NCBI RefSeq assembly: GCF_005405225.1
Contig: NZ_BJDQ01000001.1
Location: 1-64,000 of the forward strand
Length of the DNA: 64,000 bases
Direction: 5' to 3'
Source of the DNA: Enterococcus dongliensis
GTDB taxonomy: Bacteria; Bacillota; Bacilli; Lactobacillales; Enterococcaceae
Shown here: positions 25,748 to 35,179 of the stretch, one piece after another
How the letters are laid out: every line of letters starts with the position of its first letter
Position numbering within the stretch: the first letter of the stretch is position 1
Made by a program: the position numbers and the translations under genes
Notes under the pieces: model-generated
Databases searched by the model: none
What the model saw: only the letters and a program-made list of their open reading frames with translations
What the model was told of the DNA's origin: nothing

Positions 25748-26224
25748 TTACGCCCAATTTTTACAAACATCGATCCATTGTTTAAATGATGTATATTTTT
25801 CCAATTCTGTAATGGTCAATTCAATGGCGTTGTTTGAGTTGCCGCAGGCAGGATAGACGCTTTCGAAGCGTTTTAAAGATTCGTCCAAGTAAATCTCGAC
25901 ACCAGCATTGACTGCAAAAGGACAAACTCCGCCGACTGGATGTCCAACAATCGGTTCTACTTCTTCAGGCTTCAACATCAAGGCACGTTCACTAAAAGCA
26001 GCTTTGTATTTTGCATTATCAATTTTAGCGTCTCCAGCGGCAACAATCAAAATAGTTTTTTGAGCTTTCTTTTGTTTGAAAGACAATGTTTTTGCGATGC
26101 GCTCTGGCGCACAGTGTAATGCTTGAGCAGCAAGTGCGACTGTAGCACTGGAAATGGAAAATTCTTGGATTTTATCGGCTAGACCATATTGTGAAAAAAA
26201 TGTTTTAACAGCTTCAGCAGACAT
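25748..26224 (-). CDS. YbaK/EbsC-family aminoacyl-tRNA deacylase-like protein
   Basis: This 158-residue protein has the YbaK/EbsC (prolyl-tRNA editing) fold. The family lysine lies in RIAKTLSFK near residue 45, and the GHPVGGVCPFAV loop near residue 93 forms the deacylation pocket. Family members hydrolyse Cys-tRNA-Pro or other mischarged tRNAs in the cytoplasm. GGAGGGAAC precedes the ATG. It converges with the B3/B4 gene, another editing-domain relative, which may be coincidence. Confidence 0.88.
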   Translation of the reverse strand: MSAEAVKTFFSQYGLADKIQEFSISSATVALAAQALHCAPERIAKTLSFKQKKAQKTILIVAAGDAKIDNAKYKAAFSERALMLKPEEVEPIVGHPVGGVCPFAVNAGVEIYLDESLKRFESVYPACGNSNNAIELTITELEKYTSFKQWIDVCKNWA

Positions 26225-26384
26225 AGTGTTCCCTCCTTGATTAATATGTATCTATTCTTTTTGCTTTCTTTTACCGAATCTGAGTGTTTCTTTTAGATTA
26301 GTTAATAATCATACACGCTTTATGAAACACAGTAAATAATAGTTTGTTAAAATAGTAAAAGAAATTTTATGGAGGATATCCAAG

Positions 26385-27341
26385 ATGAAAGAAGACAAGA
26401 AAAAATTATTAGCTAAAGTAGCATATATGTATTATGAACAAGAATTGACCCAAGCTCAGATCGCTAAAGAATTAGCAATTTATCGTACGACAGTCAGTCG
26501 AATGTTGAGCCAAGCCAAAGCTGCCGGTATTGTAGAAATCAAGATCAATCATTTTGATCCGAGTTTATTTGAGTTGGAGGAACAAATGAAACAGGCATTT
26601 GGTTTGACCGCTGTCGAATTAGTCCCGACAGAAAATGACTCTAGTGAAGAAATAAAAGAAGAACGACTGGCAGCTGCCGCGGGTGCTTGGCTTAGACGGC
26701 AGTTATCCGATGATATGGTGGTAGGATTGTCTTGGGGGGCCAGTGTCGGAAAAGCAGTGAGTAAAATCGAACCAAAACAATTAGCGAATGTTTCAGTCGT
26801 CCCGGTAGTTGGTGGACCAAGCCATATCAATTCACGCTATCATGTGAATACTTTGGTCTATGAGTTGGCGCGCAAACTAAATGGAAATAGTTTGTTTGTA
26901 AATGCAACGGTGATCCAGGAAACAAAAGCCTTAGCAGAAGGAATCTTTAATTCTAAATATTTTCATGAGTTAAAAGAATATTGGAAACGCTTGGATTTAG
27001 TCATTGTAGGAATCGGTGGTCCGTTAAGTTACCATAAAAGTCAATGGCGTGATTTGTTGTCAGCCGCAGATTACCAAGAGCTGAAGCTGCGCGAAGCAGT
27101 CGGAGATTGTTGTTGTCGATTTTATGATAGTTATGGAAAAGAATTAAACGGTGGAGTAAATCAGCGGACAATCGGTTTGTCTTTAACAGAATTAGCGGAT
27201 GTTCCTCAATCTGTTGGGATTGCTCGTGGAATTTCTAAGGCTCGTTCGATCGTTCCATTATTAAAAAAAGGTTACTTAAAAACAGTGATCACCGATCAAG
27301 AGACCGCCCAAGAAATTTTACGATTAAATCAACGAAAGTAG
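26385..27341 (+). CDS. SorC/DeoR-type sugar-binding transcriptional regulator
   Basis: The protein has 318 residues. The N-terminal HTH (KVAYMYYEQELTQAQIAKEL and RTTVSRMLSQAKAAGI, residues 11-50) is typical of the SorC family. The large sugar-phosphate-binding domain carries LSWGASVGKAVS near residue 117 and VGGPSHINSRYHVN. SorC members such as B. subtilis DeoR and CggR respond to phosphorylated sugars. GGAGG precedes the ATG. The transaldolase-like aldolase gene follows after 160 nt and is the obvious candidate target. Confidence 0.9.
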   Translation: MKEDKKKLLAKVAYMYYEQELTQAQIAKELAIYRTTVSRMLSQAKAAGIVEIKINHFDPSLFELEEQMKQAFGLTAVELVPTENDSSEEIKEERLAAAAGAWLRRQLSDDMVVGLSWGASVGKAVSKIEPKQLANVSVVPVVGGPSHINSRYHVNTLVYELARKLNGNSLFVNATVIQETKALAEGIFNSKYFHELKEYWKRLDLVIVGIGGPLSYHKSQWRDLLSAADYQELKLREAVGDCCCRFYDSYGKELNGGVNQRTIGLSLTELADVPQSVGIARGISKARSIVPLLKKGYLKTVITDQETAQEILRLNQRK

Positions 27342-27501
27342 TTTTTTTGTAAAAAATGCACATCTGTGCGATTGCTTGACGATATTTTTTTATAAACGGC
27401 GCGATAGAAGGATCTCTACGCTATTTAAGAAAGAGCATGCGGAAATAATTTCGTGAAGGTGCTATGCTTAAACTATAGAAAAGCGTAAAGGAGTTTTTTT
27501 A

Positions 27502-28182
27502 ATGGAATTTATGTTAGATACGGCCAATATTACAGATATCAAAAAATTTACTGACTATTTACCGATTTCCGGTGTGACTTCAAATCCTTCTATTGTAAAA
27601 AAAGAAGGAAAAATCGATTTCTTCCAACATATGAAAGATATTCGCAGTATCATCGGTGAACACCGCTCGCTGCATGTGCAAGTCGTCGCCACTGATTATG
27701 AGGGGATTATTCAAGATGCTGAAACTATTTTAACCAAGATTGATCAAAAAGTTTTTATCAAAATTCCTGTAAATGAACCTGGGTTAAAAGCAATCAAAGA
27801 GTTGAAACGTCGTGGGGTCAATGTTACAGCGACTGCGATTTATACAAAATTTCAAGCATATTTAGCGATCGCTGCAGGGGCAGATTATATCGCGCCTTAT
27901 TTTAACCGAATGGAAAACTTGAACATCGACCCTCGTGAAGCAATTTTTGAAATGGCAGAAGAAATTGCTCGGACAAAGAGTGAGACAAAAATTTTAGCTG
28001 CTAGCTTCAAAAATGTCGGTCAAGTCAATGCAGCGTTAGAAAATGGCAGCCAAGCAGCAACAATGGGCGTGGATATTATTCAACAAGCGTTGGCAATGCC
28101 ATCAATCGCTCAAGCAGTCAGTGATTTTACTGGTGATTGGGAAGTGATTTTTGGCGAAGGAACAACGATCACTGATTTATAA
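27502..28182 (+). CDS. fsa: Fructose-6-phosphate aldolase / TalC-type transaldolase
   Basis: The protein has 226 residues, the length of small TalA/Fsa-type class I aldolases. The Schiff-base lysine is in KVFIKIPVN near residue 91. NVTATAIYTKFQAYLA, GADYIAPYFNRMEN and ILAASFKNVGQVN are family motifs. It uses dihydroxyacetone or glyceraldehyde-3-phosphate chemistry in the cytoplasm; FSA and transaldolase activity cannot be separated here. AAAGGAG precedes the ATG. It is probably controlled by the SorC-type gene upstream and is followed by a terminator. Confidence 0.85.
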   Translation: MEFMLDTANITDIKKFTDYLPISGVTSNPSIVKKEGKIDFFQHMKDIRSIIGEHRSLHVQVVATDYEGIIQDAETILTKIDQKVFIKIPVNEPGLKAIKELKRRGVNVTATAIYTKFQAYLAIAAGADYIAPYFNRMENLNIDPREAIFEMAEEIARTKSETKILAASFKNVGQVNAALENGSQAATMGVDIIQQALAMPSIAQAVSDFTGDWEVIFGEGTTITDL

Positions 28183-28192
28183 AATAAATCTA

Positions 28193-28239
28193 GACTGTAA
28201 ATAACGTCTAATTACAGACGAGGTTTACAGTCTTTTTTT
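28193..28239 (+). terminator. Intrinsic terminator after fsa
   Basis: An outer stem GACTGTAAA with TTTACAGTC and an inner ACGTCT/AGACG helix are followed by seven T. Confidence 0.85.
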
Positions 28240-28329
28240 GTCAGATAGAGAAATGAATAGCTCAAAACAAATCATTTCCGATTTTTTGCTTGTCCTTTTA
28301 TAATGACAAAGACGAAAGGGGATGTACGA

Positions 28330-29268
28330 ATGGAAACAAGAGCAATTGTCATTGAAGCATATGGTCATGCGGACCAATTGAAAGAAAGTAACGTATCGTT
28401 ACCTGAGTTAGGTGAGCAGCAAGTACTAGTCAAAGTAAAGGCGACATCAGTCAATCCTATTGATTGGAAACTACGTGAAGGTTATTTGGCACAAATGATG
28501 CCCTGGGATTTTCCAATTATTTTAGGATGGGACGTTGCGGGTGAAATCGTAGCAACCGGTTCAAAAGTGACTAAGTGGCATGTAGGACAAGAAATCTTTG
28601 CTCGACCAGAGACGACTCGTTTTGGAACTTATGCTGATTATACAATCGTTGATGATCATTTATTAGCAAGCAAACCAGAATCAGTCTCCTTTGAAGAAGC
28701 CGCGGCCGTTCCTTTAGCGGGTCTAACAGCCTATCAAGGATTATTTACTCACGGGAAATTGATTGCTGGTGAAACAGTCTTGATTCATGCAGGAGCTGGC
28801 GGTGTGGGAATTTATGCCATTCAATTAGCTAAAAATGCAGGTGCAACGGTGATCACTACGGCAAGTGAAAAAAATCATGCACTGTTAAAAGAACTTGGGG
28901 CGGATCAAGTAATTGACTACCATACGACGGATTTTTCAGAAGTATTGTCAAATGTCGACTTAGTTTTTGATACAATGGGCGGCGATGTACAGACGAATAG
29001 TTTTAAAGTATTGTCTGAAAATGGCCGATTGATCTCAATCGTCAATAAACCAGCAGAAGAATTAGCTGAGACTGTTGCAGTAGCAGAAAGTATTTGGTTA
29101 CAGCCAGATGGAAAACAATTACAAGAGATTGCCGATTTAATGACTGAAGGAAAAGTCAAGAGTATCATCGGACAGGTATATCCACTTACAGAGTCAGGTG
29201 TGAGGTCAGCTCATGAATTGAGTGCGACCCATCACGCCAAAGGAAAAATTGTTTTGACAAATAAATAA
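28330..29268 (+). CDS. Zinc-independent MDR-family NADP-dependent oxidoreductase (quinone oxidoreductase-like)
   Basis: The 312-residue medium-chain dehydrogenase/reductase has a GroES-like N-terminal half (VKATSVNPIDWKLREGYL). Its Rossmann half carries HAGAGGVGIYAIQLAKNAGA near residue 155. Zinc-ligand cysteines are absent, as in quinone/enone reductases. ATG 28330 (METRAIVIE) is preceded by GAAAGGGG; the ATG at 28303 has no ribosome binding site. It is monocistronic, ending in a terminator shared with the convergent nitroreductase gene. The substrate is unknown. Confidence 0.88.
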   Translation: METRAIVIEAYGHADQLKESNVSLPELGEQQVLVKVKATSVNPIDWKLREGYLAQMMPWDFPIILGWDVAGEIVATGSKVTKWHVGQEIFARPETTRFGTYADYTIVDDHLLASKPESVSFEEAAAVPLAGLTAYQGLFTHGKLIAGETVLIHAGAGGVGIYAIQLAKNAGATVITTASEKNHALLKELGADQVIDYHTTDFSEVLSNVDLVFDTMGGDVQTNSFKVLSENGRLISIVNKPAEELAETVAVAESIWLQPDGKQLQEIADLMTEGKVKSIIGQVYPLTESGVRSAHELSATHHAKGKIVLTNK

Positions 29269-29276
29269 AAAATCAG

Positions 29277-29315
29277 CCCTCTAAGTTAGTTCAACAGCTA
29301 ACTTAGAGGGTTTTT
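29277..29315. terminator. Terminator between convergent oxidoreductase and nitroreductase genes
   Basis: A 13-bp perfect stem (CCCTCTAAGTTAG with CTAACTTAGAGGG) is followed by TTTTT. Confidence 0.88.
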
Positions 29316-29333
29316 AGTATCTTGAGCTGATTT

Positions 29334-30065
29334 TTAAAAAAGAAATCCCTGTTCTTTTAGAAAATCGCCAGTATCTTGGCGGCGTGGGGAGTCAAAATGG
29401 TGTCGAACCTTTTCTGACCACACAGCTTGTTGATTATTTGTTGTGCGTTGCTGATAATAAGCCGCCATTTTTTTATCATAATCAGCGATCAATGCAGGAG
29501 TCAATGCGCGGTAGGTATTGGTCCCGAGCATTGCAGCGATAGGCAAGCGCGGTTTGACTTCATTTTTTTCTGCAGGATAGCCGATGAACAGACCAAATAT
29601 CGGATAAGTCAATGGCGGTAAATCAAGCAATTCTTTTATTTTGAACAAATCATTTCGAATCCCGCCAACGTAGCAGACACCTAATTTTTCTGATTCAGCA
29701 AAGACAGCCATTGATTGGGCAGCCAAAGTGGTATCAATTGTTGCTACGATCAGCGATTCTATGGTTCGTAAATGATCGCTGGGCTCATTATGCTGAGCCA
29801 GGACTTGTGCATGCTTATTTAAATCAGCGACAAAAACATAAAATTCACCATTGTTTCCATTGTCGACAGAAAAATGTGCGAGCTGTTCGATTGTTTTTCT
29901 TTTTTTGCTGTCGGTGATCGCAATTATTGAGAAGGCTTGTAAAAAATTAGAACTGCTAGCACTTTGAGCCGCTAAGATCAATTGCTGTTTTAGTTCTAAT
30001 GTTAATTTTTGTGCTGTAAATGAGCGGACAGAAGTATGTTGGATCATTGTTTCAAAAAGTTCCAT
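29334..30065 (-). CDS. Nitroreductase-family NAD(P)H:FMN oxidoreductase (NfsA-like)
   Basis: The protein has 243 residues. HTSVRSFTAQKLTLELK at the N-terminus and AAQSASSSNFLQAFSI near residue 32 are FMN-binding signatures. GVCYVGGIRND and LPIAAMLGTNTYR follow the NfsA/FrxA subgroup. It is a cytoplasmic flavoprotein reducing quinones or nitro-compounds; the physiological substrate is unknown. AAAGGAGG precedes the ATG. It is monocistronic. Confidence 0.9.
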   Translation of the reverse strand: MELFETMIQHTSVRSFTAQKLTLELKQQLILAAQSASSSNFLQAFSIIAITDSKKRKTIEQLAHFSVDNGNNGEFYVFVADLNKHAQVLAQHNEPSDHLRTIESLIVATIDTTLAAQSMAVFAESEKLGVCYVGGIRNDLFKIKELLDLPPLTYPIFGLFIGYPAEKNEVKPRLPIAAMLGTNTYRALTPALIADYDKKMAAYYQQRTTNNQQAVWSEKVRHHFDSPRRQDTGDFLKEQGFLF

Positions 30066-30340
30066 AAAAAAACCTCCTTTTTTTAAAGCATAATGCTGGT
30101 AAATCTAGAAGTAAAGTAGAAAGAGCAAACGTCACGCTGACAAGCTATACTTTCTACTCAATTTTTGCAGAATATTATTTTAAATAATACACATTAGGAA
30201 AAACAGGCTAAAGGACTTAATGACTAATCGACAAAACACGAACGTTTGATTAGGAAAATCCTGATTAAATAATAAAAATCTAATTGTTTTATCATCTTTA
30301 TGCTATAATGAAAAACAATTATTTGAAGGGAGTTATGCAA

Positions 30341-30610
30341 ATGCGAGGCGTAGTAACAGTTATTGGAAAAGATAAAGTTGGTATCATCGCTGGTGTCAGT
30401 CAAAATCTAGCGGAACAAACAATCAATATCCTTGACGTTTCTCAAACAATCATGGGGGAATACTTTACGATGATGATGTCAGTAGATCTGTCTAATACGA
30501 CTATTGATTTTGAAGAAGCCCGAACACAGCTTCATGAATTAGGTAAGACATTGGGTGTGAAAATCAGTATCCAAAACCAAGAAATTTTTGATACGATGCA
30601 TAAATTATAA
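30341..30610 (+). CDS. ACT-domain protein, UPF0237 family
   Basis: This 89-residue single ACT domain begins MRGVVTVIGKDKVGIIAGVSQ and matches the UPF0237/GcvR-like family. ATG 30341 lies 8 nt after AAGGGAG; ATG 30335 is too close to it. ACT domains bind small ligands, often amino acids, and this one presumably regulates its partner. It is 12 nt upstream of the PFL-family gene, a pairing common in Firmicutes. Confidence 0.9.
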   Translation: MRGVVTVIGKDKVGIIAGVSQNLAEQTINILDVSQTIMGEYFTMMMSVDLSNTTIDFEEARTQLHELGKTLGVKISIQNQEIFDTMHKL

Positions 30611-30622
30611 GGAGGTCTGTTC

Positions 30623-31966
30623 GTGGAAACCAAGCAAATACTGGAAACGATTCGAATGATTGAAGAGGAGAATTTAGATATTCGAACGATTACGATGGGA
30701 ATATCTTTGTTAGATTGTATTGATAGTGACAGTGATCGCGCATGTGAAAAAATCTATCAAAAAATTACAACTAAAGCACAAGATTTAGTTAAAGTAGGAG
30801 AAGCAATCGAGGCGGAATATGGGATTCCGATCATCAACAAACGGATTTCGGTCACACCAATCGGTATTATTGCTGCCGCAACACCGGATACTGATTATGT
30901 GAAATTTGCCAAAACATTGGATAGAGCGGCTAAAGCTGTGGGAGTAAATTTCCTTGGCGGTTTTTCTGCTTTAGTCGAAAAAGGCTATCAACACGGCGAT
31001 AAGATTTTGATTGATTCGATTCCACAAGCATTAGCAGAAACAGATTTTGTCTGTGCTTCAGTTAATATTGGTTCAACAAGAGCGGGGATTAATATGGATG
31101 CAGTCGCACATATGGGGCAGATTGTAAAGAAAACAGCAGAGGCATCAGATTTAGGGTGTGCTAAGCTTGTTGTTTTTGCAAATGCAGTAGAAGATAATCC
31201 TTTCATGGCTGGAGCTTTCCATGGCGTAGGTGAAGCAGATTGTGTCATCAATGTTGGAGTCAGTGGACCAGGTGTAGTAAAACGTGCCTTAGAAAAAGTT
31301 AAAGGAGAACCCTTCGATGTAGTCGCAGAAGTCGTGAAAAAAACTGCATTTAAAATTACGCGAATGGGACAAATGGTAGGGAAAATCGCTTCTGAACGAT
31401 TAAATGTTCCATTTGGGATTGTGGATCTTTCATTAGCTCCCACGCCGGCAGTCGGGGATTCAGTGGCGCATGTTTTAGAAGAAATGGGATTAGAAAGTGT
31501 CGGAACGCATGGGACAACTGCTGCGTTAGCACTTTTGAATGACGCTGTGAAAAAAGGCGGCGTGATGGCTTGCAACCATGTGGGAGGTTTGTCAGGCGCA
31601 TTTATTCCAGTTTCTGAAGATGCCGGAATGATTGACGCGGTCAATAACGGTTCTTTATCAATCGAAAAACTTGAAGCGATGACTGCAATCTGTTCAGTAG
31701 GACTAGATATGATTGCAATCCCTGGCGCAACACCTGCCAGCAGTATCTCAGCGATGATCGCAGATGAAGCAGCAATTGGAGTCATCAATCACAAAACGAC
31801 TGCTGTACGGATAATCCCAGCTAAAGGGAAAAAGATTGGTGAGATGGTGGAATTTGGCGGATTACTAGGAAGAGCACCCGTGATGGCGGTCAATTCAGCT
31901 GGTTCTGCTGATTTTGTTGCTCGTGGTGGACGAATCCCAGCACCGATTCATTCATTTAAAAATTAG
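30623..31966 (+). CDS. PFL-family protein, UPF0210 (DUF711)
   Basis: The 447-residue protein begins with GTG ([32 protein letters not shown]) after ATAAGGAGG. Family-typical segments are [46 protein letters not shown] and [24 protein letters not shown]711 proteins have a glycyl-radical (PFL)-like fold but no established activity. It forms an operon with the ACT-domain gene. A large antisense frame inside this gene is a composition artefact. Confidence 0.92.
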   Translation: METKQILETIRMIEEENLDIRTITMGISLLDCIDSDSDRACEKIYQKITTKAQDLVKVGEAIEAEYGIPIINKRISVTPIGIIAAATPDTDYVKFAKTLDRAAKAVGVNFLGGFSALVEKGYQHGDKILIDSIPQALAETDFVCASVNIGSTRAGINMDAVAHMGQIVKKTAEASDLGCAKLVVFANAVEDNPFMAGAFHGVGEADCVINVGVSGPGVVKRALEKVKGEPFDVVAEVVKKTAFKITRMGQMVGKIASERLNVPFGIVDLSLAPTPAVGDSVAHVLEEMGLESVGTHGTTAALALLNDAVKKGGVMACNHVGGLSGAFIPVSEDAGMIDAVNNGSLSIEKLEAMTAICSVGLDMIAIPGATPASSISAMIADEAAIGVINHKTTAVRIIPAKGKKIGEMVEFGGLLGRAPVMAVNSAGSADFVARGGRIPAPIHSFKN

Positions 31967-32018
31967 GTATTTACGAGTAACTTCTGAATAAGAATGTCTT
32001 ACTTAGCTAGGAATAATC

Positions 32019-32050
32019 GTCGGCGCAAATTTTTTTGCGTCGTCTTTTTT
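32019..32050 (+). terminator. Intrinsic terminator after the PFL-family gene
   Basis: The stem CGGCGCAAA (32021-32029) pairs with TTTGCGTCG (32034-32042) with one G-U pair and is followed by a T run. Confidence 0.75.
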
Positions 32051-32130
32051 TATTTAGTCAGAAATTTTCGTGCCAGATATGAAAAAAATTTGTGTTAGAA
32101 TGAAGTGGACGAAAAAACAGGAGTAGATAG

Positions 32131-34806
32131 ATGAAAAATAAGACATATCTAAAGGCAAGTTTGCGCGAAATTTTTTACTCAAAAGGTCGTTTTATTGCGA
32201 TCATTTTAATTATTTTATTAGGAACTTTATTGTATGTTGGGATTAAAGCTACTGGTCCAATCTTAAATCATTCAGCCAGCCGATACGTGGATAAACAAAA
32301 ATTAGCTAATCTGCAGATTGTTTCAACCGGTGGTCTGACAAAAGAAGACGAACAGTTAGCAGCAAAGATTCCCCATGCGCAAGTTGAAAGTGGTTATCAG
32401 CTGTTTTATGCCGATCATGAGAAAAACGAAGTCATCAAATTGTATTCCTATGCTAAAAAAAATCAACAAAATCAATTGATCGTAAAAAAAGGCCGCCTGC
32501 CTAAACAGAAAAATGAAATTATTTTAGACGAAAAAGCCCAAAAAGAAGGTTATCGGTTAAATCAGATATTTCAAATCGATCAGCCAGATCAGTTGGAGCA
32601 GAAAAAGTTTAAAATTGTAGGTTTTGCTCAGTCACCACTCTATATCAATACAGAAGAACGTGGTCTTTCAACGATTGGCAATGGCAGTGTAGATTTTTTT
32701 GCTTACGTACCAGAGAGTAATTTTTCCAGTGACATCAAATCGGTACTTTATGTTCGTTTTACAAATGTTCAAAACAAAGAGACTTACGGTAAAGATTATG
32801 AAAAAACAATGGATGAAAACGTCGAAAAAACGGAAGAAATCTTTGCCGATCGTCCTAAAGAACGATTGATAGAAATCAAAAGGGACGCTGAGAAGAAATT
32901 ATTGCCCCAAAAATCAGAAGTACTAGCTAACTTGGCAAAACTTGACGCTGGTCAAAAAGAATTGGATCAGGCTCAAAAGCAGTTGGAGCAGCAGTCTCAG
33001 ACAGCTCCGAATCCTCAATTGGTTCAAGCTCAAGCCGAATTAGCAGCACAACAAAAAGAACTCAACGGCAATCGGGAACAATTATTGTCTGCCCAAGAAG
33101 AAATTGCTAAAAGTGAAAAAGAACTCCATGAACTAAAAACACCTAGCTATACGTATACTCAGCGAGCCGATAATCCTGGGTTTCAAGAATACGGTGATCT
33201 TTCTGAGCGTATCGCGGCGATTGCCAATGTCTTTCCCATCTTCTTCTTTTTTATCGCGGCATTGATTACCTTTACAACGATGACTCGAATGGTCGAAGAG
33301 AATCGGCGAGAGATTGGAACGCTGAAAGCATTAGGTTATTCCCGTTTTGAAATTTCAATCAAATACATTATTTATGCTTTATCAGCTGCGACATTGGGAA
33401 TTGTTTTAGGAAGTTTAATTGGGACGCATACGTTGCCGCGTTTGATTTTTGTTCTTTCTAGCGACCGCTATAATTTCCCAGGAGTACAAGCTTTTTATTT
33501 AGCACGTCCAATCATTCAAGCAACGATTGCCTTTTTGTTTGCTAGTTTGGGTGCGGCATTACTTGTCTTATTACGGGAACTCCATGAAAAACCGGCAGTA
33601 CTTTTGCAACCCAAGGCACCAAAACCTGGAAAACGGATCTTTTTAGAACGAATCACTCCAATTTGGTCACGAATGAGTTTTAATTCAAAAGTCAGTTATC
33701 GGAATCTCTTTCGCTATAAGTCACGGATGATCATGGCAGTAATCGGGATTGCGGGGTGTGCGGCTTTGATGGTTGCAGGAGTAGGATTGAAAGATTCTAT
33801 CGCCTCTGTTGGAGATAAACAATTTGGACCGATTATTGATTATGAGGCGACCGTTACGTTGAAAGAACAGCCGGATTATGCTGCAGTAAGTTCAGTCATT
33901 TCTCAGGATGAAAAAATCACAAGTTATTTGGCTACCATGAATCAGACAGTCGAATTAAAACAAAAAGGCCAAGCCAATCAAAAATTAACGATGATGGTAC
34001 CAGAAGATCGCCAGAAATTTGAAAACTATCTTCATCTGAAAACCGGTGGTGAAACATTCGAATTACCAGAAGACGGTGTTGTGATTACACAAAAAATGGC
34101 TGAGCTGTTTGAATTAGAAAAAGGAGAGCAGCTAACGATTTATGATGAAGATCAGCAGACTTTCAAGGTAAAAATCGCTGAAATTGCTGATAACTATTTA
34201 GGGAATTTCCTCTATTTGTCAAAAGAATATTATCAACAAGTTCGCACGAAAGAATTTATCAAGAACAGCTATTTGTTAAAGAGTCAAAAAATGACTAAAA
34301 CGGAAGAAAAAAAATTGGCACAGAAACTCTTGAGCACAAAACAAGTAATGAATACTTCGTTTATGTCTACTCAGATCAAAACACAAGAACATTCAATGGA
34401 AAATCTTGATGGAATCGTGTGGATCTTTGTAGTCTTGTCGGGATTATTGGCTTTTATTGTGTTGTATAATCTAACGAATATTAATGTCTCTGAGCGTTTA
34501 CGCGAATTATCCACAATTAAAGTGTTAGGTTTTTATGATCGAGAAGTTACTTCTTATATCTTCCGTGAGAACTTTGTCTTTACCTTCTTGGGTATTTTAT
34601 TTGGTTACGGTCTGGGAATTGTTTTGACCAAATTTATTTTGGATCAGGCGTCAATGGAATCCATCACCTTCCCATTGGTCATTCGTCCCGGGGCATATCT
34701 TGTTTCTGGCGGACTAACGATTTTGTTTTCAGCAATCGTCATGGTTGCTACACATTTTCGCTTGCGGCACATTAATATGATCGATGCCTTAAAATCAAAT
34801 GAATAA
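32131..34806 (+). CDS. FtsX-type ABC transporter permease with large extracellular coiled coil
   Basis: The protein has 891 residues. The first membrane helix is at about 18-40. An extracellular region (about 45-345) includes a Gln/Glu/Ala-rich coiled coil (about 255-335). Helices follow near 365-385, 410-435 and 455-480. A second FtsX half begins with a helix near 535-555 and ends with helices near 765-790, 820-840 and 860-880. TMTRMVEENRREIGTLKALG and SERLRELSTIKVLGF are the two FtsX cytoplasmic motifs. No ATPase gene adjoins it; the ATPase at 38885 belongs to another permease or may be shared. AACAGGAG precedes the ATG. Lipid, peptide or cell-wall export is possible. Confidence 0.88.
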   Translation: MKNKTYLKASLREIFYSKGRFIAIILIILLGTLLYVGIKATGPILNHSASRYVDKQKLANLQIVSTGGLTKEDEQLAAKIPHAQVESGYQLFYADHEKNEVIKLYSYAKKNQQNQLIVKKGRLPKQKNEIILDEKAQKEGYRLNQIFQIDQPDQLEQKKFKIVGFAQSPLYINTEERGLSTIGNGSVDFFAYVPESNFSSDIKSVLYVRFTNVQNKETYGKDYEKTMDENVEKTEEIFADRPKERLIEIKRDAEKKLLPQKSEVLANLAKLDAGQKELDQAQKQLEQQSQTAPNPQLVQAQAELAAQQKELNGNREQLLSAQEEIAKSEKELHELKTPSYTYTQRADNPGFQEYGDLSERIAAIANVFPIFFFFIAALITFTTMTRMVEENRREIGTLKALGYSRFEISIKYIIYALSAATLGIVLGSLIGTHTLPRLIFVLSSDRYNFPGVQAFYLARPIIQATIAFLFASLGAALLVLLRELHEKPAVLLQPKAPKPGKRIFLERITPIWSRMSFNSKVSYRNLFRYKSRMIMAVIGIAGCAALMVAGVGLKDSIASVGDKQFGPIIDYEATVTLKEQPDYAAVSSVISQDEKITSYLATMNQTVELKQKGQANQKLTMMVPEDRQKFENYLHLKTGGETFELPEDGVVITQKMAELFELEKGEQLTIYDEDQQTFKVKIAEIADNYLGNFLYLSKEYYQQVRTKEFIKNSYLLKSQKMTKTEEKKLAQKLLSTKQVMNTSFMSTQIKTQEHSMENLDGIVWIFVVLSGLLAFIVLYNLTNINVSERLRELSTIKVLGFYDREVTSYIFRENFVFTFLGILFGYGLGIVLTKFILDQASMESITFPLVIRPGAYLVSGGLTILFSAIVMVATHFRLRHINMIDALKSNE

Positions 34807-34819
34807 GCGTACAAAAGCG

Positions 34820-34848
34820 TTGACAAACATTTTTAGCCAGTCTATGAT
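34820..34848 (+). promoter_or_regulatory. Promoter of the T-box/thrS transcript
   Basis: TTGACA (34820-34825), a 17-nt spacer and TATGAT (34843-34848) form a near-consensus sigma-A promoter 14 nt after the permease stop. Confidence 0.85.
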
Positions 34849-34859
34849 TTAATCAATAG

Positions 34860-35085
34860 TTGAATGCAATGAGAAGGATATGATCTGATTTTATTAGTCA
34901 TCACAAGAGAAAGAAGCCGAGGCTGGAAGCTTCTGATTGCGAAAAATAGATTACTCCCTTTGAGTGGCCGCAAACGGTCCGATCGATACTCGTTATGTAT
35001 CTTATGAGCCAAAAAGGCTGAACTTTTTGGAAACTTGGGTGGTAACACGTTTATTCACGTCCCTATAAAATAGGGACGTTTTTTT
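34860..35085 (+). ncRNA. T-box riboswitch leader (threonine type)
   Basis: The leader contains GGGTGGTAACACG (35037-35049), the T-box proper, preceded by antiterminator sequence. A terminator follows: ACGTCCCTAT with ATAGGGACGT (35057-35079) and seven T. Stem I ends in an AGAAGC/GCTTCT hairpin (about 34914-34936) with a GGCTGGAA loop. In the proposed specifier loop TTACTCCC, the triplet ACT (34953-34955) is a Thr codon, matching the downstream threonyl-tRNA synthetase. Uncharged tRNA-Thr would stabilise the antiterminator. The 373-bp gap is fully explained by promoter plus leader. Confidence 0.9.
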
Positions 35086-35179
35086 ATTGGAAACCCATCC
35101 ATCCTTTTGTTAAAATTAATTAAGAAAAGGTACGCAAGAATAATTTTTTTAGTGAAAAAGCGGATCGGAGTTGAGTTGA

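Noticed and set aside
30988-31788. Long antisense frame (266 codons) inside the PFL-family gene
   Set aside because: It is low-complexity Ala/Thr/Ser/Pro-rich, has no ribosome binding site and lies wholly within a well-recognised gene; a codon-bias shadow.
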